Assembly: GCA_963817855.1 (NCBI GenBank)
Contig: CAWFQA010000003.1
Location: forward strand, 62,001-126,000
Direction: 5' to 3'
DNA length: 64,000 bases
Origin: JAKAAZ01 sp963817855
GTDB lineage: Bacteria; Acidobacteriota; Terriglobia; Terriglobales; Acidobacteriaceae
The first letter of the stretch is position 1, and each line of letters starts with the position of its first letter. A program made the position numbers and the translations under genes. Shown piece after piece: positions 1 to 8,327 of this stretch. The notes beneath the pieces were generated by a model, which made no database searches, was not told the origin of the DNA, and was given only the letters and a program-made list of their open reading frames with translations.

Positions 1-1
1 T

Positions 2-1132
2 TCGGGACGACTGGTCACGCAGCACATGTGGGGTGGAGTATCCGTTGCCGCCTCGTGTTGGCTGTGCTGGATGTTGCGCGGCTACTTCCGTAGCGCGCGT
101 TCGGATTTGATCTACACGGTATGGCTGCTGGTCACCGTTGGGCTGGTATCGTGGACGGGATATCGCGGCGGGCAACTGTCGCAAGGCGAAAATCACCTTA
201 CCGAACAAATGCCCGCAGGAATGCGCAAGCTGATTGGGCTTTCGGCCAGGGCAGAAGCTCTGCCGAGATCGGATCCAGCTTATTTCTATGGCGCGCATGT
301 GGAACCCATCTTCGTCGCACACTGCTACTCTTGCCACGGCCCGGAGAAGCAGAAATCGCATTTGCGGCTGGACAGCTACAGCGGGCTCATGCGGGGAGGC
401 AAGCACGGCCCGGTCATCAAGGCTGGAAGTGCCAAAGGCAGCGAGCTTTTTCGTCGCGTCACACTTTCGCCTTCCGATGACGATGCTATGCCCCCGGAAG
501 GCAAACGCTCCTTGTCAGCGAATGACGTAAAGCTGATTGAGCTATGGATTGACGCAGGAGCTTCGGCAACACTGCCGGCCAATTCGATTAAGGACGCGCC
601 TACGAATCAAGAGCCTGTTGTTGCCGAGGTAACCTTCGACGAGATAGATCCCGCTGCCGTCGCACGCTCGCGCGCGCCACTCTCTCCAATCGTTGAACGG
701 CTACAAAAACGCTTTCCAAACGTTCTGGACTATGAATCCCGGGGCTCCGCCAATCTGGTAATCGACGCTTCGCAGATGGGTGCCAAGTTCAGGGATGAAG
801 ATGTGGCCACGATGAAACCCTTAGTCGACCAAATTGTCATCGCCGACTTCTCCGGCACCTCAGTCACTGACAGGTCCGCCCCCTTTTTCGCGGCCATGAA
901 ACATGCACGCGTACTTCGACTCATGAATACGAAAATTACAAATACTACCGTATTGGAATTGGGCGATATGGATCAGCTGCAGTCTCTGGATGTCTTTGGC
1001 ACAGCCGTTACTCCGGCGTGCCTCAAAGTTGTGGAGCATTTGCCAAAACTACGACATTTTTATGTGGGAGAAACAAAGATTCCGGTTGACGTTCCAGTAT
1101 CCGAAGCGGTGAAAAGCAAACTTCTATTTTAG
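2..1132 (+). CDS. membrane-anchored Planctomycete-type cytochrome c domain protein with leucine-rich repeats (5' end outside window)
   Basis: The reading frame is open to the window edge, so the N-terminus is probably missing; the first in-window ATG is at 26. Two hydrophobic segments follow (about residues 3-20 and 28-46 from that Met), then a c-type haem site CYSCH (residues 100-104) and AMPPEGK near 154, which supplies a likely axial Met. This arrangement is typical of the PSCyt1/Planctomycete cytochrome c domain. The C-terminal 150 residues contain irregular leucine-rich repeats (segments ending in TSVT, TKIT, TAVT, TKI). The family is usually a membrane protein with the haem domain outside the cytoplasm. 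The electron partner is unknown. The domain call is firm; the function is not. Confidence 0.8.
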   Translation, partial: SGRLVTQHMWGGVSVAASCWLCWMLRGYFRSARSDLIYTVWLLVTVGLVSWTGYRGGQLSQGENHLTEQMPAGMRKLIGLSARAEALPRSDPAYFYGAHVEPIFVAHCYSCHGPEKQKSHLRLDSYSGLMRGGKHGPVIKAGSAKGSELFRRVTLSPSDDDAMPPEGKRSLSANDVKLIELWIDAGASATLPANSIKDAPTNQEPVVAEVTFDEIDPAAVARSRAPLSPIVERLQKRFPNVLDYESRGSANLVIDASQMGAKFRDEDVATMKPLVDQIVIADFSGTSVTDRSAPFFAAMKHARVLRLMNTKITNTTVLELGDMDQLQSLDVFGTAVTPACLKVVEHLPKLRHFYVGETKIPVDVPVSEAVKSKLLF

Positions 1133-1485
1133 AGCCCACGGTGCCAGCTCGGCCCGGATTCAGCGGGCAGGCGGGTTCACAGCGCCCATAGTTAGGGGCC
1201 TCGTTAAACCAGAGGTTCGGGTGTTCGAACTATCGAGAGAGAAAATCGCATGAGGGAGTTTTTGCACTAAAACTCTACTGGGAGTTCGAATCGGATTCGA
1301 CATGATGTGGAAATTCGAACTCTCAATAGAGAAAATGTTCTATTGAGAGTTCGATCGACTGCAAGCCCGCCAGACAGCCTGCCGATCCATTTTCTTCGAA
1401 CGTGAACAATCCAAAAACCGCGGTTTACGCCGGTAATCTGCCGATACTCTGTGCGCAGGGAGAGATCTTTGCGTAGAACTTCCAG
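1133..1485. other. intergenic region with duplicated hairpin elements
   Basis: No convincing gene. A minus-strand frame of 82 codons (1340-1588) has no recognisable protein character and overlaps a signal-peptide ORF. The notable content is the pair of related inverted repeats at 1224-1354, annotated separately. Confidence 0.6.
1224..1354. repeat. two related inverted-repeat (hairpin) units
   Basis: Unit 2 is a perfect 16-bp inverted repeat, arms 1315-1330 and 1339-1354, with an 8-nt loop. Unit 1 has a left part at 1224-1246 that matches 1314-1336 at 20 of 23 positions, and a right part at 1274-1289 that matches the unit 2 right arm at 14 of 16. Its inner loop is longer and its outer 8 bp (1224-1231 with 1283-1290) pair perfectly. 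The units start 90 bp apart. They could be a terminator, a protein-binding operator pair or a REP-like element. There is no T-run after either stem, so a plain Rho-independent terminator is not obvious. Confidence 0.75.
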
Positions 1486-1665
1486 TCAGGAATTGATCCT
1501 GTTCGGGCGCACTTCTCTGTTTCGAGAGACTTGGATCCGATTGGTTGAATGTGTGGAATACCCAGCATGGCAGCCCCGCGAAAACCACGGCTCTGGCTTT
1601 CGTGACTGAGCCGTGGCTGGCAGCGAAATCGCGAACAATGACAGGGCGAGGAACAGACGACGCAT
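1486..1665 (-). pseudogene. short ORF with signal peptide, probably a broken gene
   Basis: A 59-codon frame starts at an ATG directly after the stop codon of the TonB-receptor remnant. Residues 1-20 form a clear Sec signal peptide (basic MRR, hydrophobic core, ATAQ before cleavage). The following 39 residues are rich in Arg, Ser and Asn, lack hydrophobic order and end abruptly, as expected after a frameshift or truncation. I do not recognise the original product. It lies on the same strand as the 1939-6713 operon and could once have been its distal member. It may also be a genuine very small secreted peptide. Confidence 0.35.
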
Positions 1666-1929
1666 TTAGGACTCCAGCCGGCTGACCAGTTGTAAAATTC
1701 GAGAATCGCCCGCAGTTGTAAATTTACCGAACGTGCTGGTGGCGCTGACGTTGTTGCCCGGTTGGTTGAGATGCGGATGATTGATTGCGTTGAACTCTTT
1801 CACTCGGAACTTAAAACACAACCGATCCCCGACCGGAAAAGTTTTCTGCAAGCTGGCATCCACATTGAAGTAACTTGAGTTCCTGATCGGATTCCGCGGT
1901 GAATCTCCGAACGTACCCAGCGCATTCAC
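1666..1929 (-). pseudogene. C-terminal remnant of an Oar-type TonB-dependent receptor
   Basis: The 87-residue frame matches the last strands of acidobacterial Oar-like TonB receptors: an FGDSPRN-type segment, NVDASLQKTFPV, a FNAINHPHLNQP segment (family FNLFNHPNF), then an S-T-FGK-T-AGDSRILQL ending. These receptors are normally about 1000-1100 residues, so more than 90% is missing. The upstream in-frame sequence runs straight into the stop codon of the Tat gene at 1939, so the plug and most of the barrel have been deleted. The intact receptor at 25324-28506 shows what the full protein would resemble. Confidence in the family is good. It is unlikely to be functional, because a barrel tail alone cannot fold. 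Confidence 0.75.
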
Positions 1930-1938
1930 CTGCTCAGA

Positions 1939-3432
1939 TTACGACCTCTGCCTTTGAGGGTCGGCCGTTGCGCTAAGGTGTACGCGTCCTCCGATCCTCA
2001 GCCAGGGCACATCAAATTGTGTGTATCCGTCTTGATGGGTTGGTGTGAGGACCTCGCAGCAGCCGCGCTCCGGGGTTTCATATCGAACCACCGAATAAGA
2101 GCCTCGGATGCGCACCTGTACTGGCATAGGATCCGCAGAGTAATTTAGCAGATCCACGGTAGCAGTGGAGGTGCCGGGAAGGTTGTAATGGATCGCGATG
2201 GTGGTGGACGCATTCCAGAGAGAGATGGGCAATTTCTCTTCGCCCAGGAGTCGGCGAACATCTCTGGAAAATGTTTCGGGATTGGCAACACCTTGGGCGA
2301 GTTCGATCACTTTGCCCTCGCCCATCGGATAGATCACCGAGTCGCCGCTGACTCGGCGGGTTCCACTCGAATGCCCGGGGAAAAGGCCGGGTACACTCAC
2401 CAGAATCGCCATTCCGCCACCATCCACAAACCCCGCGATCTGTCGGATTACAGCCGTATCGGGCTGCGCGAATACGACGATGAGGGCCAAGCCCCGGAGG
2501 TCCTGGGGTGTCAGGTGGGTCGGAGAGAGCACGCGGAAGGGAATGTTGTGCCGCGCCATCAAGTTCGTGGCTTCATACGAGGCGTCGTAGTTGTCGGTCA
2601 CCACGCCCACGGTGACTGGAAAAGCGACGGGCCGTTCGCCCTCTCTGCGGTAAAACTCAATGTACTTCGCCACGCGATTCCATACCAACCACCCTTCGGC
2701 GCTTCCGCTCACAAGCGCTTTTTCCAGGCTCGGGTGCAAACGCAGGATCAAGTCGGAATGAAGAGCGCCAGCTTCGGCGACGGCGAGTGAATAGTCCTCC
2801 GCGCTGGGGCCTAACTGTTGCTGCAACTGACCCGGAAGATCCCATTGAAAATCGATCAAGGGAGTTTGGTGGGGCCGCAACGCGCGGTCATACGCCACTG
2901 CGGCTAAGTTCGAGTTAATCCAGGGCTGCTCCGTTGGGCTCGACACCTGCAGGATGCCGCCATTGCTAATCACCGTGCTTCCCATCATTGACGGCTGCTT
3001 GGCTCTGGAATCAGGAGACAGAATCGTAAGATCGGGGCGGCCCAGGCGCAGGTCCGCGGCGGTTTTCTCGGCGTTTTCTTGCTCAGAAACACCCGCTTCC
3101 AGAATGATCCCTGAAATCCCCATCGCGCGGCTGTTGCTCGCCGCAGCCGAGGCCTGCTCGAGCGTCACTGCGGCGTAAACGCGATAGCCACCCTTGCGGG
3201 CGCTTTCCATCAAACCCGGACCAGCACTCCAGGGAATTGCCAGACCATATGCGAGCAGGGTTCTTGAGGGCAGCATTGGCTGAGTCCAGCGAATCCACAC
3301 TCTGCCCCAAGCGGTCTGGGGAAGTATCACTGACTGCAGCGTTTGCTCGTTCTGACCATTTAGCACGACGGAATTGAGCAACAATCCCGCCGTTCCTAAA
3401 CCCGCGCTTTTAACGAATCGACGTCGATCCAT
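1939..3432 (-). CDS. Tat-exported protein of unknown function, possibly glycosidase/GATase-like
   Basis: A 497-residue protein. The ATG at 3432 is chosen because GGAG lies 7 nt upstream and it begins MDRRRFVKSAGLG, a twin-arginine signal with a hydrophobic stretch to about residue 25. The same type of leader (MDRRDFVKTAGLG) is on the DUF362 protein of this operon, so both are probably exported folded. The middle (about residues 250-380) alternates beta-strand-like and glycine-rich turns (FPVTVGVVTDNYD, ALIVVFAQPD, GGGMAILV). This recalls the class-I glutamine amidotransferase-like domain of some glycoside hydrolases, but I cannot confirm it. The C-terminal 100 residues look like a beta-sandwich. 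It is the last gene of the operon 6713-1939, 38 nt after apbE. Specific activity is unknown. Confidence 0.7.
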   Translation of the reverse strand: MDRRRFVKSAGLGTAGLLLNSVVLNGQNEQTLQSVILPQTAWGRVWIRWTQPMLPSRTLLAYGLAIPWSAGPGLMESARKGGYRVYAAVTLEQASAAASNSRAMGISGIILEAGVSEQENAEKTAADLRLGRPDLTILSPDSRAKQPSMMGSTVISNGGILQVSSPTEQPWINSNLAAVAYDRALRPHQTPLIDFQWDLPGQLQQQLGPSAEDYSLAVAEAGALHSDLILRLHPSLEKALVSGSAEGWLVWNRVAKYIEFYRREGERPVAFPVTVGVVTDNYDASYEATNLMARHNIPFRVLSPTHLTPQDLRGLALIVVFAQPDTAVIRQIAGFVDGGGMAILVSVPGLFPGHSSGTRRVSGDSVIYPMGEGKVIELAQGVANPETFSRDVRRLLGEEKLPISLWNASTTIAIHYNLPGTSTATVDLLNYSADPMPVQVRIRGSYSVVRYETPERGCCEVLTPTHQDGYTQFDVPWLRIGGRVHLSATADPQRQRS

Positions 3433-3470
3433 GAGTTCACTCCAGCCTAGCCGAGGTTTCACACCACCGC

Positions 3471-4520
3471 TTATTCAAGGCTCATCCGCGCTACGCTCGT
3501 CATCAGAATTTCCGGGCCACTGGTCACAGTCTGCGCCAGCCCTTCCGATGAAATCCAGACGGCAGCCACATTCGGTAATCTTTTCACCAGATCCCGTCCC
3601 TTCGCTGGGCCCATCAGCAGCAAAGCGGTAGAAAGAGCGTCGGAAGTCGTTGCGGATTCTGCCACGACGCTTACGGCGGTGGCCGATTCCAACGGCTCGC
3701 CTGCAACGGCGTCGATGATGTGTCCAAATGAGGGCATCCCCAGCAAGCTGGGTGGTGTCTGCTGCGACGTTGAAACGCTATTCTCATTCAATAGGACGTG
3801 AGGACCAAAGTGCGCGGAGGGTTCGCACAGGTGCACCAGCCAACCGGATTGGCCAGGAGGGCAGCCCATAGCGTGAAACGTGCTTCCTCCCGAATTGATG
3901 AGCGCAGATTCGATGCCACAACCGTGCAACACGGCCGCAGCTCGATCTACGGCATACCCTTTACCAATCGCTCCCAAATCTATCGCGAGGCCCGACGAGT
4001 GAAAGCGAATCCCATTCGGAGGAATCAATTCAACCTGGCGATACCCCACACAGGATCGAAGTCTTTTTTCCTCAGCCGGACTGGGAGCCTGCTCGCCGCG
4101 ACCCACGGCTTTCCACCTCTCAGCCAGTGGTCCGACCGTGACGTCGAATCTACCTTCGGTGAGCTCGGAATAGTGCAATGATTCCTGGATCACCTGGTAC
4201 AAATCCGGGGAAACCGTTTGCGACTGGAGGTGTGCTGTGCTGTTCAACCGGCTCAGTTCGCTCGCGGGTTTGTAGATGCTCATCACCTGTTCCAGGCGGT
4301 CTATCTCCTGAAAAGCGTGATCCATAGCGTGGGACGCTTGTGTGGAGGTGGTTCCGTACGTGACGATCTCAAAAACCGAGCCCATGGCGTAGTGTTTTTT
4401 GAAAACAGGGAGAAGGGCCCGGTCTAATGACGCATCAGGCGAAAGAACAGGCGTAGCCAGAAGAGCGCCTTGTTGCAGTTCACCTGGGACGCGGTTACTC
4501 CAGCGCATAGACCACACCAT
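3471..4520 (-). CDS. apbE: FAD:protein FMN transferase (ApbE)
   Basis: A 349-residue protein with ApbE hallmarks: MGSVFE near residue 46, FDVTVGPL (125-132), DLGAIGKGYAVD (181-192), NSGGS (209-213), HIIDA (267-271) and TSDALST (292-298). The family binds FAD and Mg2+ and attaches FMN to a Ser/Thr of exported target proteins. Most members are lipoproteins; here no signal peptide or lipobox is evident at either possible start (4520 or the internal Met at 4508), so location is uncertain. The 5' end overlaps the propeller gene by 26 nt, implying translational coupling. No protein in the window shows a clear flavinylation sequence, so the target is either elsewhere or an unrecognised partner such as the propeller or Tat proteins next door. 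Confidence 0.9.
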   Translation of the reverse strand: MVWSMRWSNRVPGELQQGALLATPVLSPDASLDRALLPVFKKHYAMGSVFEIVTYGTTSTQASHAMDHAFQEIDRLEQVMSIYKPASELSRLNSTAHLQSQTVSPDLYQVIQESLHYSELTEGRFDVTVGPLAERWKAVGRGEQAPSPAEEKRLRSCVGYRQVELIPPNGIRFHSSGLAIDLGAIGKGYAVDRAAAVLHGCGIESALINSGGSTFHAMGCPPGQSGWLVHLCEPSAHFGPHVLLNENSVSTSQQTPPSLLGMPSFGHIIDAVAGEPLESATAVSVVAESATTSDALSTALLLMGPAKGRDLVKRLPNVAAVWISSEGLAQTVTSGPEILMTSVARMSLE

Positions 4521-5553
4521 GTTGGCTTGCTACATAAATTCGGCCACCGGCCAAGACCGGAGCGGACTGGAGACCACCGCCCAATCCGGCCTTCCACAAT
4601 ATTTTGCCGGAAGCGATATCCAGGCAGAGAGCGGGGCCCTGCGCGTTAACGGCAACGACTGGCTCGACCATGACGGGTGGCGCTGTAACCGCACTCCCGG
4701 CTGACGTCTTCCATCTCAGTTTGCCGGTCCGAATGTCCAATGCGTAAATATTTCGGTCTTTGCTGCCAAAGACGACCATCTCCTTGGAAGCAGCGGGAGA
4801 CGAGGATATTCCAAGTTTCGTCTCGAATTTCCAACGCACGGCTCCAGTTCCGGCATCAAGCGCATAGAAGAAGTAGTCCTCCGACCCTACCAGAACCATG
4901 TCGTCCACCACAGCCGGTGTGGAATCGATGCCATCTCCTGTTGGCGTGCTCCACTGAATTCTTCCCGACGAGGTATCCAGAGCATAAATTTTCCCGTCAC
5001 TACAGCCGAAATAAACATGCTTTTCGTCGGCGTAGGCCGATGCACAGATCCGCCCGCCGAGGGTTTGTGTCCAACGCGGCTTTCCGCTCTTGTGTTCCAC
5101 AGCGTAGAAGCGGCCCTCCGTGCTACCGAAGTAGACGGTTTCATCGCGGACAACGGGTGAACCCCACACTTCCCCCGGCGTGGCAGTCTCCCAAATTGTT
5201 CTGCCCGTGTCCCGGGCTAAGCTGCGTACCTTTCCGCCATCGCAGCCAAAAAGCAGAGTGTTTTCAGAAATCGAGGGAGTGGAGTGAATCCAGTCAGGGA
5301 ACTTGCGAGTCCATCTGGGCCGCCCGGTATCAGCATCCAGGGCATAGACTGCGCCATGAATCTCCGCCACGTACAAAAGATTGTCGCGCAGCACGGGCGC
5401 CGAAAGGATCGCCCTGCCGACGCGGAACTGCCATCGCACGCCTTTGGGCTTTTGCCATGACGCATCGCGCGATCCGCCGGTGCGGGAGTTTGCGCTGAGT
5501 AAGGTTACCCAATCGCGATCTGTGCCTGCGGAATTTCCCGTTGTGTTATTCAC
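4495..5553 (-). CDS. PQQ-type beta-propeller repeat protein
   Basis: A 352-residue protein built almost entirely of repeated blades of the form Y-A-L-D-x-x-T/S-G-x-x-x-W (for example VYALDADTGRPRW, IYALDTSSGRIQW, FYALDAGTGAVRW, IYALDIRTGKLRW). The spacing is about 40 residues and there are seven to eight blades. This is the PQQ_2/BamB-type fold, used either to bind quinone cofactors or as a protein-docking platform. It starts with GTG, overlapping the stop of the DUF362 gene (GTGA). No signal peptide is visible, which is unusual for the fold, so export would need a different start or a partner. Dehydrogenase ligands for PQQ were not identified, so a scaffold role is equally likely. Confidence 0.85.
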   Translation of the reverse strand: MNNTTGNSAGTDRDWVTLLSANSRTGGSRDASWQKPKGVRWQFRVGRAILSAPVLRDNLLYVAEIHGAVYALDADTGRPRWTRKFPDWIHSTPSISENTLLFGCDGGKVRSLARDTGRTIWETATPGEVWGSPVVRDETVYFGSTEGRFYAVEHKSGKPRWTQTLGGRICASAYADEKHVYFGCSDGKIYALDTSSGRIQWSTPTGDGIDSTPAVVDDMVLVGSEDYFFYALDAGTGAVRWKFETKLGISSSPAASKEMVVFGSKDRNIYALDIRTGKLRWKTSAGSAVTAPPVMVEPVVAVNAQGPALCLDIASGKILWKAGLGGGLQSAPVLAGGRIYVASQHGVVYALE

Positions 5554-6713
5554 GTAAGTCGGAGTTGGCGATGATCGATCAGTTTAGGGTCGGAAACGCC
5601 CAATCCCAGCTTGCCGGCAGCCGCGATGTGTCCCGGCTGGCGAAGGAAAATATTCTTATCGGCATTCCGGTAGAATTCGGCGCTGTCGGTAGTCAAAGTG
5701 CTCGGATCAGGATCCCACACCGAAATCGCTCCGTTCTCGCGCCTCTTTTTTTCGATGGCCTCCAACTCGATGGTATCCATCCCCACCGGGTCGGTGCCAA
5801 TGAAAAGGGTTTTTGCTTCGTAGACGAAATCCCAATTCTTGGTCAGAGGGCCGCCGTGCCAAACTTCGCGCGTTCCATCCATGATGTTCAGCACAGCCTT
5901 GGAGCGCAAAGGCTCGGTGGAGCAAAGATAACCGATGAAAGGATCGGTAAATGTGTAAGGTGCCTGGTGGGTGCGCGCCACATTGTTGAAGCATCCGTAG
6001 CCGAGGTTCTTCAGGCAACCTGTCACTCCGGAAGCCGCGTGATCCTTCATCGTTGGAATATTAATGATCTTGGTAAGTTCCTGGGTGACAACCTTCGCGA
6101 CGAAGGACCGCGTCTCCGACTCACCGAAGAAGTCCGCATCGCAATACACATCAAGATCGTAGCGCGAGGCATCGAAGGCGCCGCATTCAATGCCCACCAA
6201 CCGAATTCCCACAGGCAACCGAGCCTGGTATGAACCCATTTCGATCTCGTAGGTATAGCGGTCAAACACCACGATGTTCTGGGCCGGAACGCCAATCGAC
6301 CGCAGCGCCGCAACGATCTCACGCACGATCTCTGGGGACGAATAACACACCGGAGCCCCGGAAGGATTGATCTTGATACCCACCACATCGTGGGGTTCAA
6401 TGAACCTTTGCCAAGCCGCCGCCGATGAAGATTCGCCAGTGAGTTCCTTCATCCCCTCATTCAGCATGCGGCCGACGATCGGCTGGGAGACACGATTCCC
6501 TGAGATGGAATCCTCGTGGAAGACTTCTACCACGCGCCCGGGGAACAACCCCGGGATTCCAAGTGGCGACGGCTTACTGTGAGGGATCCCGTGTACCTCG
6601 ATCGGAGGCGTCGCTGGCCGGCCAGGATTTTCCTGGCCTCTGCCTACACCCGAGTTCAACAACAGTGACGCGGTTCCCAGCCCCGCCGTCTTGACGAAAT
6701 CTCGTCGATCCAT
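5550..6713 (-). CDS. Tat-exported DUF362 family protein
   Basis: A 387-residue protein. The ATG at 6713 has GGGAG 7 nt upstream and starts a twin-arginine leader, MDRRDFVKTAGLG, with a hydrophobic region to about residue 25. The rest fits DUF362: a DVVGIKINPSG segment near residue 105, IVVFDRY, a long Asp/Glu-rich middle, LKNLGYGCFNNVAR near 260, and a C-terminal TDPVGMDTIELEAIE. DUF362 proteins are often linked to iron-sulphur or redox functions, but no Cys cluster typical of a ferredoxin is present here. It is the first gene of the four-gene operon. The upstream gap has no clear promoter I would defend. Family assignment is good; biochemical role unknown. Confidence 0.82.
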   Translation of the reverse strand: MDRRDFVKTAGLGTASLLLNSGVGRGQENPGRPATPPIEVHGIPHSKPSPLGIPGLFPGRVVEVFHEDSISGNRVSQPIVGRMLNEGMKELTGESSSAAAWQRFIEPHDVVGIKINPSGAPVCYSSPEIVREIVAALRSIGVPAQNIVVFDRYTYEIEMGSYQARLPVGIRLVGIECGAFDASRYDLDVYCDADFFGESETRSFVAKVVTQELTKIINIPTMKDHAASGVTGCLKNLGYGCFNNVARTHQAPYTFTDPFIGYLCSTEPLRSKAVLNIMDGTREVWHGGPLTKNWDFVYEAKTLFIGTDPVGMDTIELEAIEKKRRENGAISVWDPDPSTLTTDSAEFYRNADKNIFLRQPGHIAAAGKLGLGVSDPKLIDHRQLRLT

Positions 6714-7018
6714 CAATAAGCTCCCACTGTGACGCGCCGGTGCACCGGTGCGATTGCGTGCCGAACCAACAAAAAAGCAAGGACCTTCAAAATAGTTCAG
6801 CGCGATTTTCTTAGCCGGGCGCCGCACCTTGCTGGGATTTCGCCAAAATGACGCGTGACGGTCATAGCCTCATCATGTTGCAATTTCCGTAACCCCGGTC
6901 ATAATAGTAACCCCGGTCATAATATTTGATGCCCAATAGGGGATTCAATAGCCGCTCATTATATGCGGTCACGACACTGAATGCATTGAGCATTACCTCT
7001 GCTCATAGCCTTCCGGCT
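6714..7018. other. intergenic region upstream of the DUF362 operon
   Basis: No gene is supported. It contains an 18-bp direct tandem repeat (6889-6924) and otherwise AT-richer sequence. It lies upstream of the minus-strand operon starting at 6713 and downstream of the small gene ending at 7019, so it probably holds the operon promoter. I could not assign -35/-10 boxes with confidence. Confidence 0.5.
6889..6924. repeat. 18-bp tandem repeat, two copies
   Basis: The unit gtaaccccggtcataata occurs twice in direct succession (6889-6906 and 6907-6924) without mismatch. It lies about 175 bp upstream of the DUF362 start. It could be an operator duplicated by slippage; no function can be read from it. 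Confidence 0.85.
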
Positions 7019-7411
7019 TCATGGCAAATTCGCCCGGCCTAAGGCATCGCCAATCGCGACCAGGAGATGATCTGTGAATGGCTGTCTGTCTTCATCCGGC
7101 AACATTGCAAGTGGAACCCTGTTTCCATCCGCTTCAAGAAAAAGATGACAGCCTTCGTTCTGCCAAGCCAGGAGGAAGTTGTGGCCATCCACCGAGAATT
7201 GAACCGTAGTGCCGGTAGCGTCGTCCCAGCAGCAATTTGCCGGAACGAATAGCTCCCTGCGAATCGAGATGTCTATCTTACGTGCGAGGTATATCTGGAA
7301 TTCCTCAATCGCGCTGGCCCTTTGCTGCTCCATCCGGTTTTCTTCACCCAGAGGTGTGCCATGAATATGATGACGAGCGATTCGTATGTACATTGCGAGG
7401 TTCGGGGTCAT
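7019..7411 (-). CDS. small hypothetical protein
   Basis: A 130-residue frame with AGGA 5 nt before its ATG. The second half reads like a folded domain of alternating strands (TTVQFSVDGHNFLLAW, CHLFLEADGNRVPLAM, then an acidic helix ending ALGRANL). The N-terminal 50 residues are helical and basic (IEEFQIYLARKIDISIRREL). No motif or family is recognised. It has no signal peptide or membrane segment, so it is probably cytoplasmic. It stands alone between two sparse regions. The RBS and protein-like composition favour a real gene, but lack of recognisable relatives keeps confidence moderate. Confidence 0.5.
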   Translation of the reverse strand: MTPNLAMYIRIARHHIHGTPLGEENRMEQQRASAIEEFQIYLARKIDISIRRELFVPANCCWDDATGTTVQFSVDGHNFLLAWQNEGCHLFLEADGNRVPLAMLPDEDRQPFTDHLLVAIGDALGRANLP

Positions 7412-8327
7412 AGTTTTCCTATCGTTGTCAACTTCGATTTGTCTTCCGTATCAAGTGTGTCCGATTAAGGCGTTATCAACTCGTCTGATCGCCACAGCCA
7501 TTGTCCCAGAACGCAGCCTTTTCATCCCTCTGTCCCGTTCTCAGAAACCGCCACCGCGCCATATAGCCAGTCAGAAAGCGCGCCACCTCCTGCGCCACTG
7601 CCTGCGCCACATGGCGTTGTCTATTCTCTGGAGTTTCTCTTCCTGGTCAGGAGGGTATATGACTGAATGTCCGCCCAGGCTGAACGGGATTCCCGCAAGG
7701 ATATCTTTTGAACCTCATAAGGATATCTTTTGAACCTCATTATGGTCTTGAATTGTCACACTCTCTATATCTATCCACATAAGGATAGGCTCAGGGTCTG
7801 ATCACTCGTAGCAGAACAATCAGCCAGGCTTCCCGGTATCACGTTGCTTCTTCCTTCTCACCCAGGTCCTTGGATATTTATATCCCCATTTCTTTCCTGC
7901 GCCCCGGGCCCCTGCTTCCCCTGCCCATCTATGGCTTGCGTCGGCTCCAGACCGCCTTTCTGCTTATGACTTGCCGATTTTTTCGTCCGTTGAAACTCGA
8001 CAATCTCCAACAGGTGAAACCTTGTCATTGCTTGTCAACAGCGGGGGTTATTACGATCAGATGTTTAGAAGAACATCATTCTCGATTAGTGCGTTGGTTG
8101 TTATCAATGACTGAGAATTGTAGTGCCGAAAAGCTGACTTCAGGGAACTTCGACGAACAGGTGCCGACCAGTCAACACAAGCGCGTTTCCGAGGGGCTAA
8201 TCATTGTCGCCGGTGAGTCGTACTCGATGACCGCGTCTGTCGCGAACCTGGTCATTCGCTACGGAGAATGATCATTGTTTCTGGGTCTAGATTGCTCCGT
8301 GTCACTGTAACCTTTGTCACAGATACT
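7412..8327. other. long gene-poor region with low coding character
   Basis: Several frames of 80-130 codons exist on the plus strand (for example 7386-7733 and 7870-8271), but they lack ribosome-binding sites and their translations are irregular (runs of Pro, Leu, Cys, His). I regard them as chance ORFs. Base composition is lower in GC than the flanking genes around 7730-8110. The stretch contains a 22-bp tandem duplication (7697-7740). It may be decayed DNA or a former insertion site. Confidence 0.5.
7697..7740. repeat. 22-bp tandem repeat, two copies
   Basis: The unit aaggatatcttttgaacctcat is present twice back to back (7697-7718, 7719-7740), identical in both copies. It is in a non-coding, AT-richer patch. 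It is probably a slippage duplication; no regulatory role is visible. Confidence 0.85.

Noticed and set aside
1213..1232. tRNA T-arm-like string (ggttcgggtgttcgaac)
   Set aside because: No acceptor, D-arm or anticodon stem could be folded around it; it belongs to the hairpin repeat.
7870..8271. 133-codon plus-strand frame
   Set aside because: No ribosome-binding site, odd composition in the first half and no family; probably chance in a gene-poor region.
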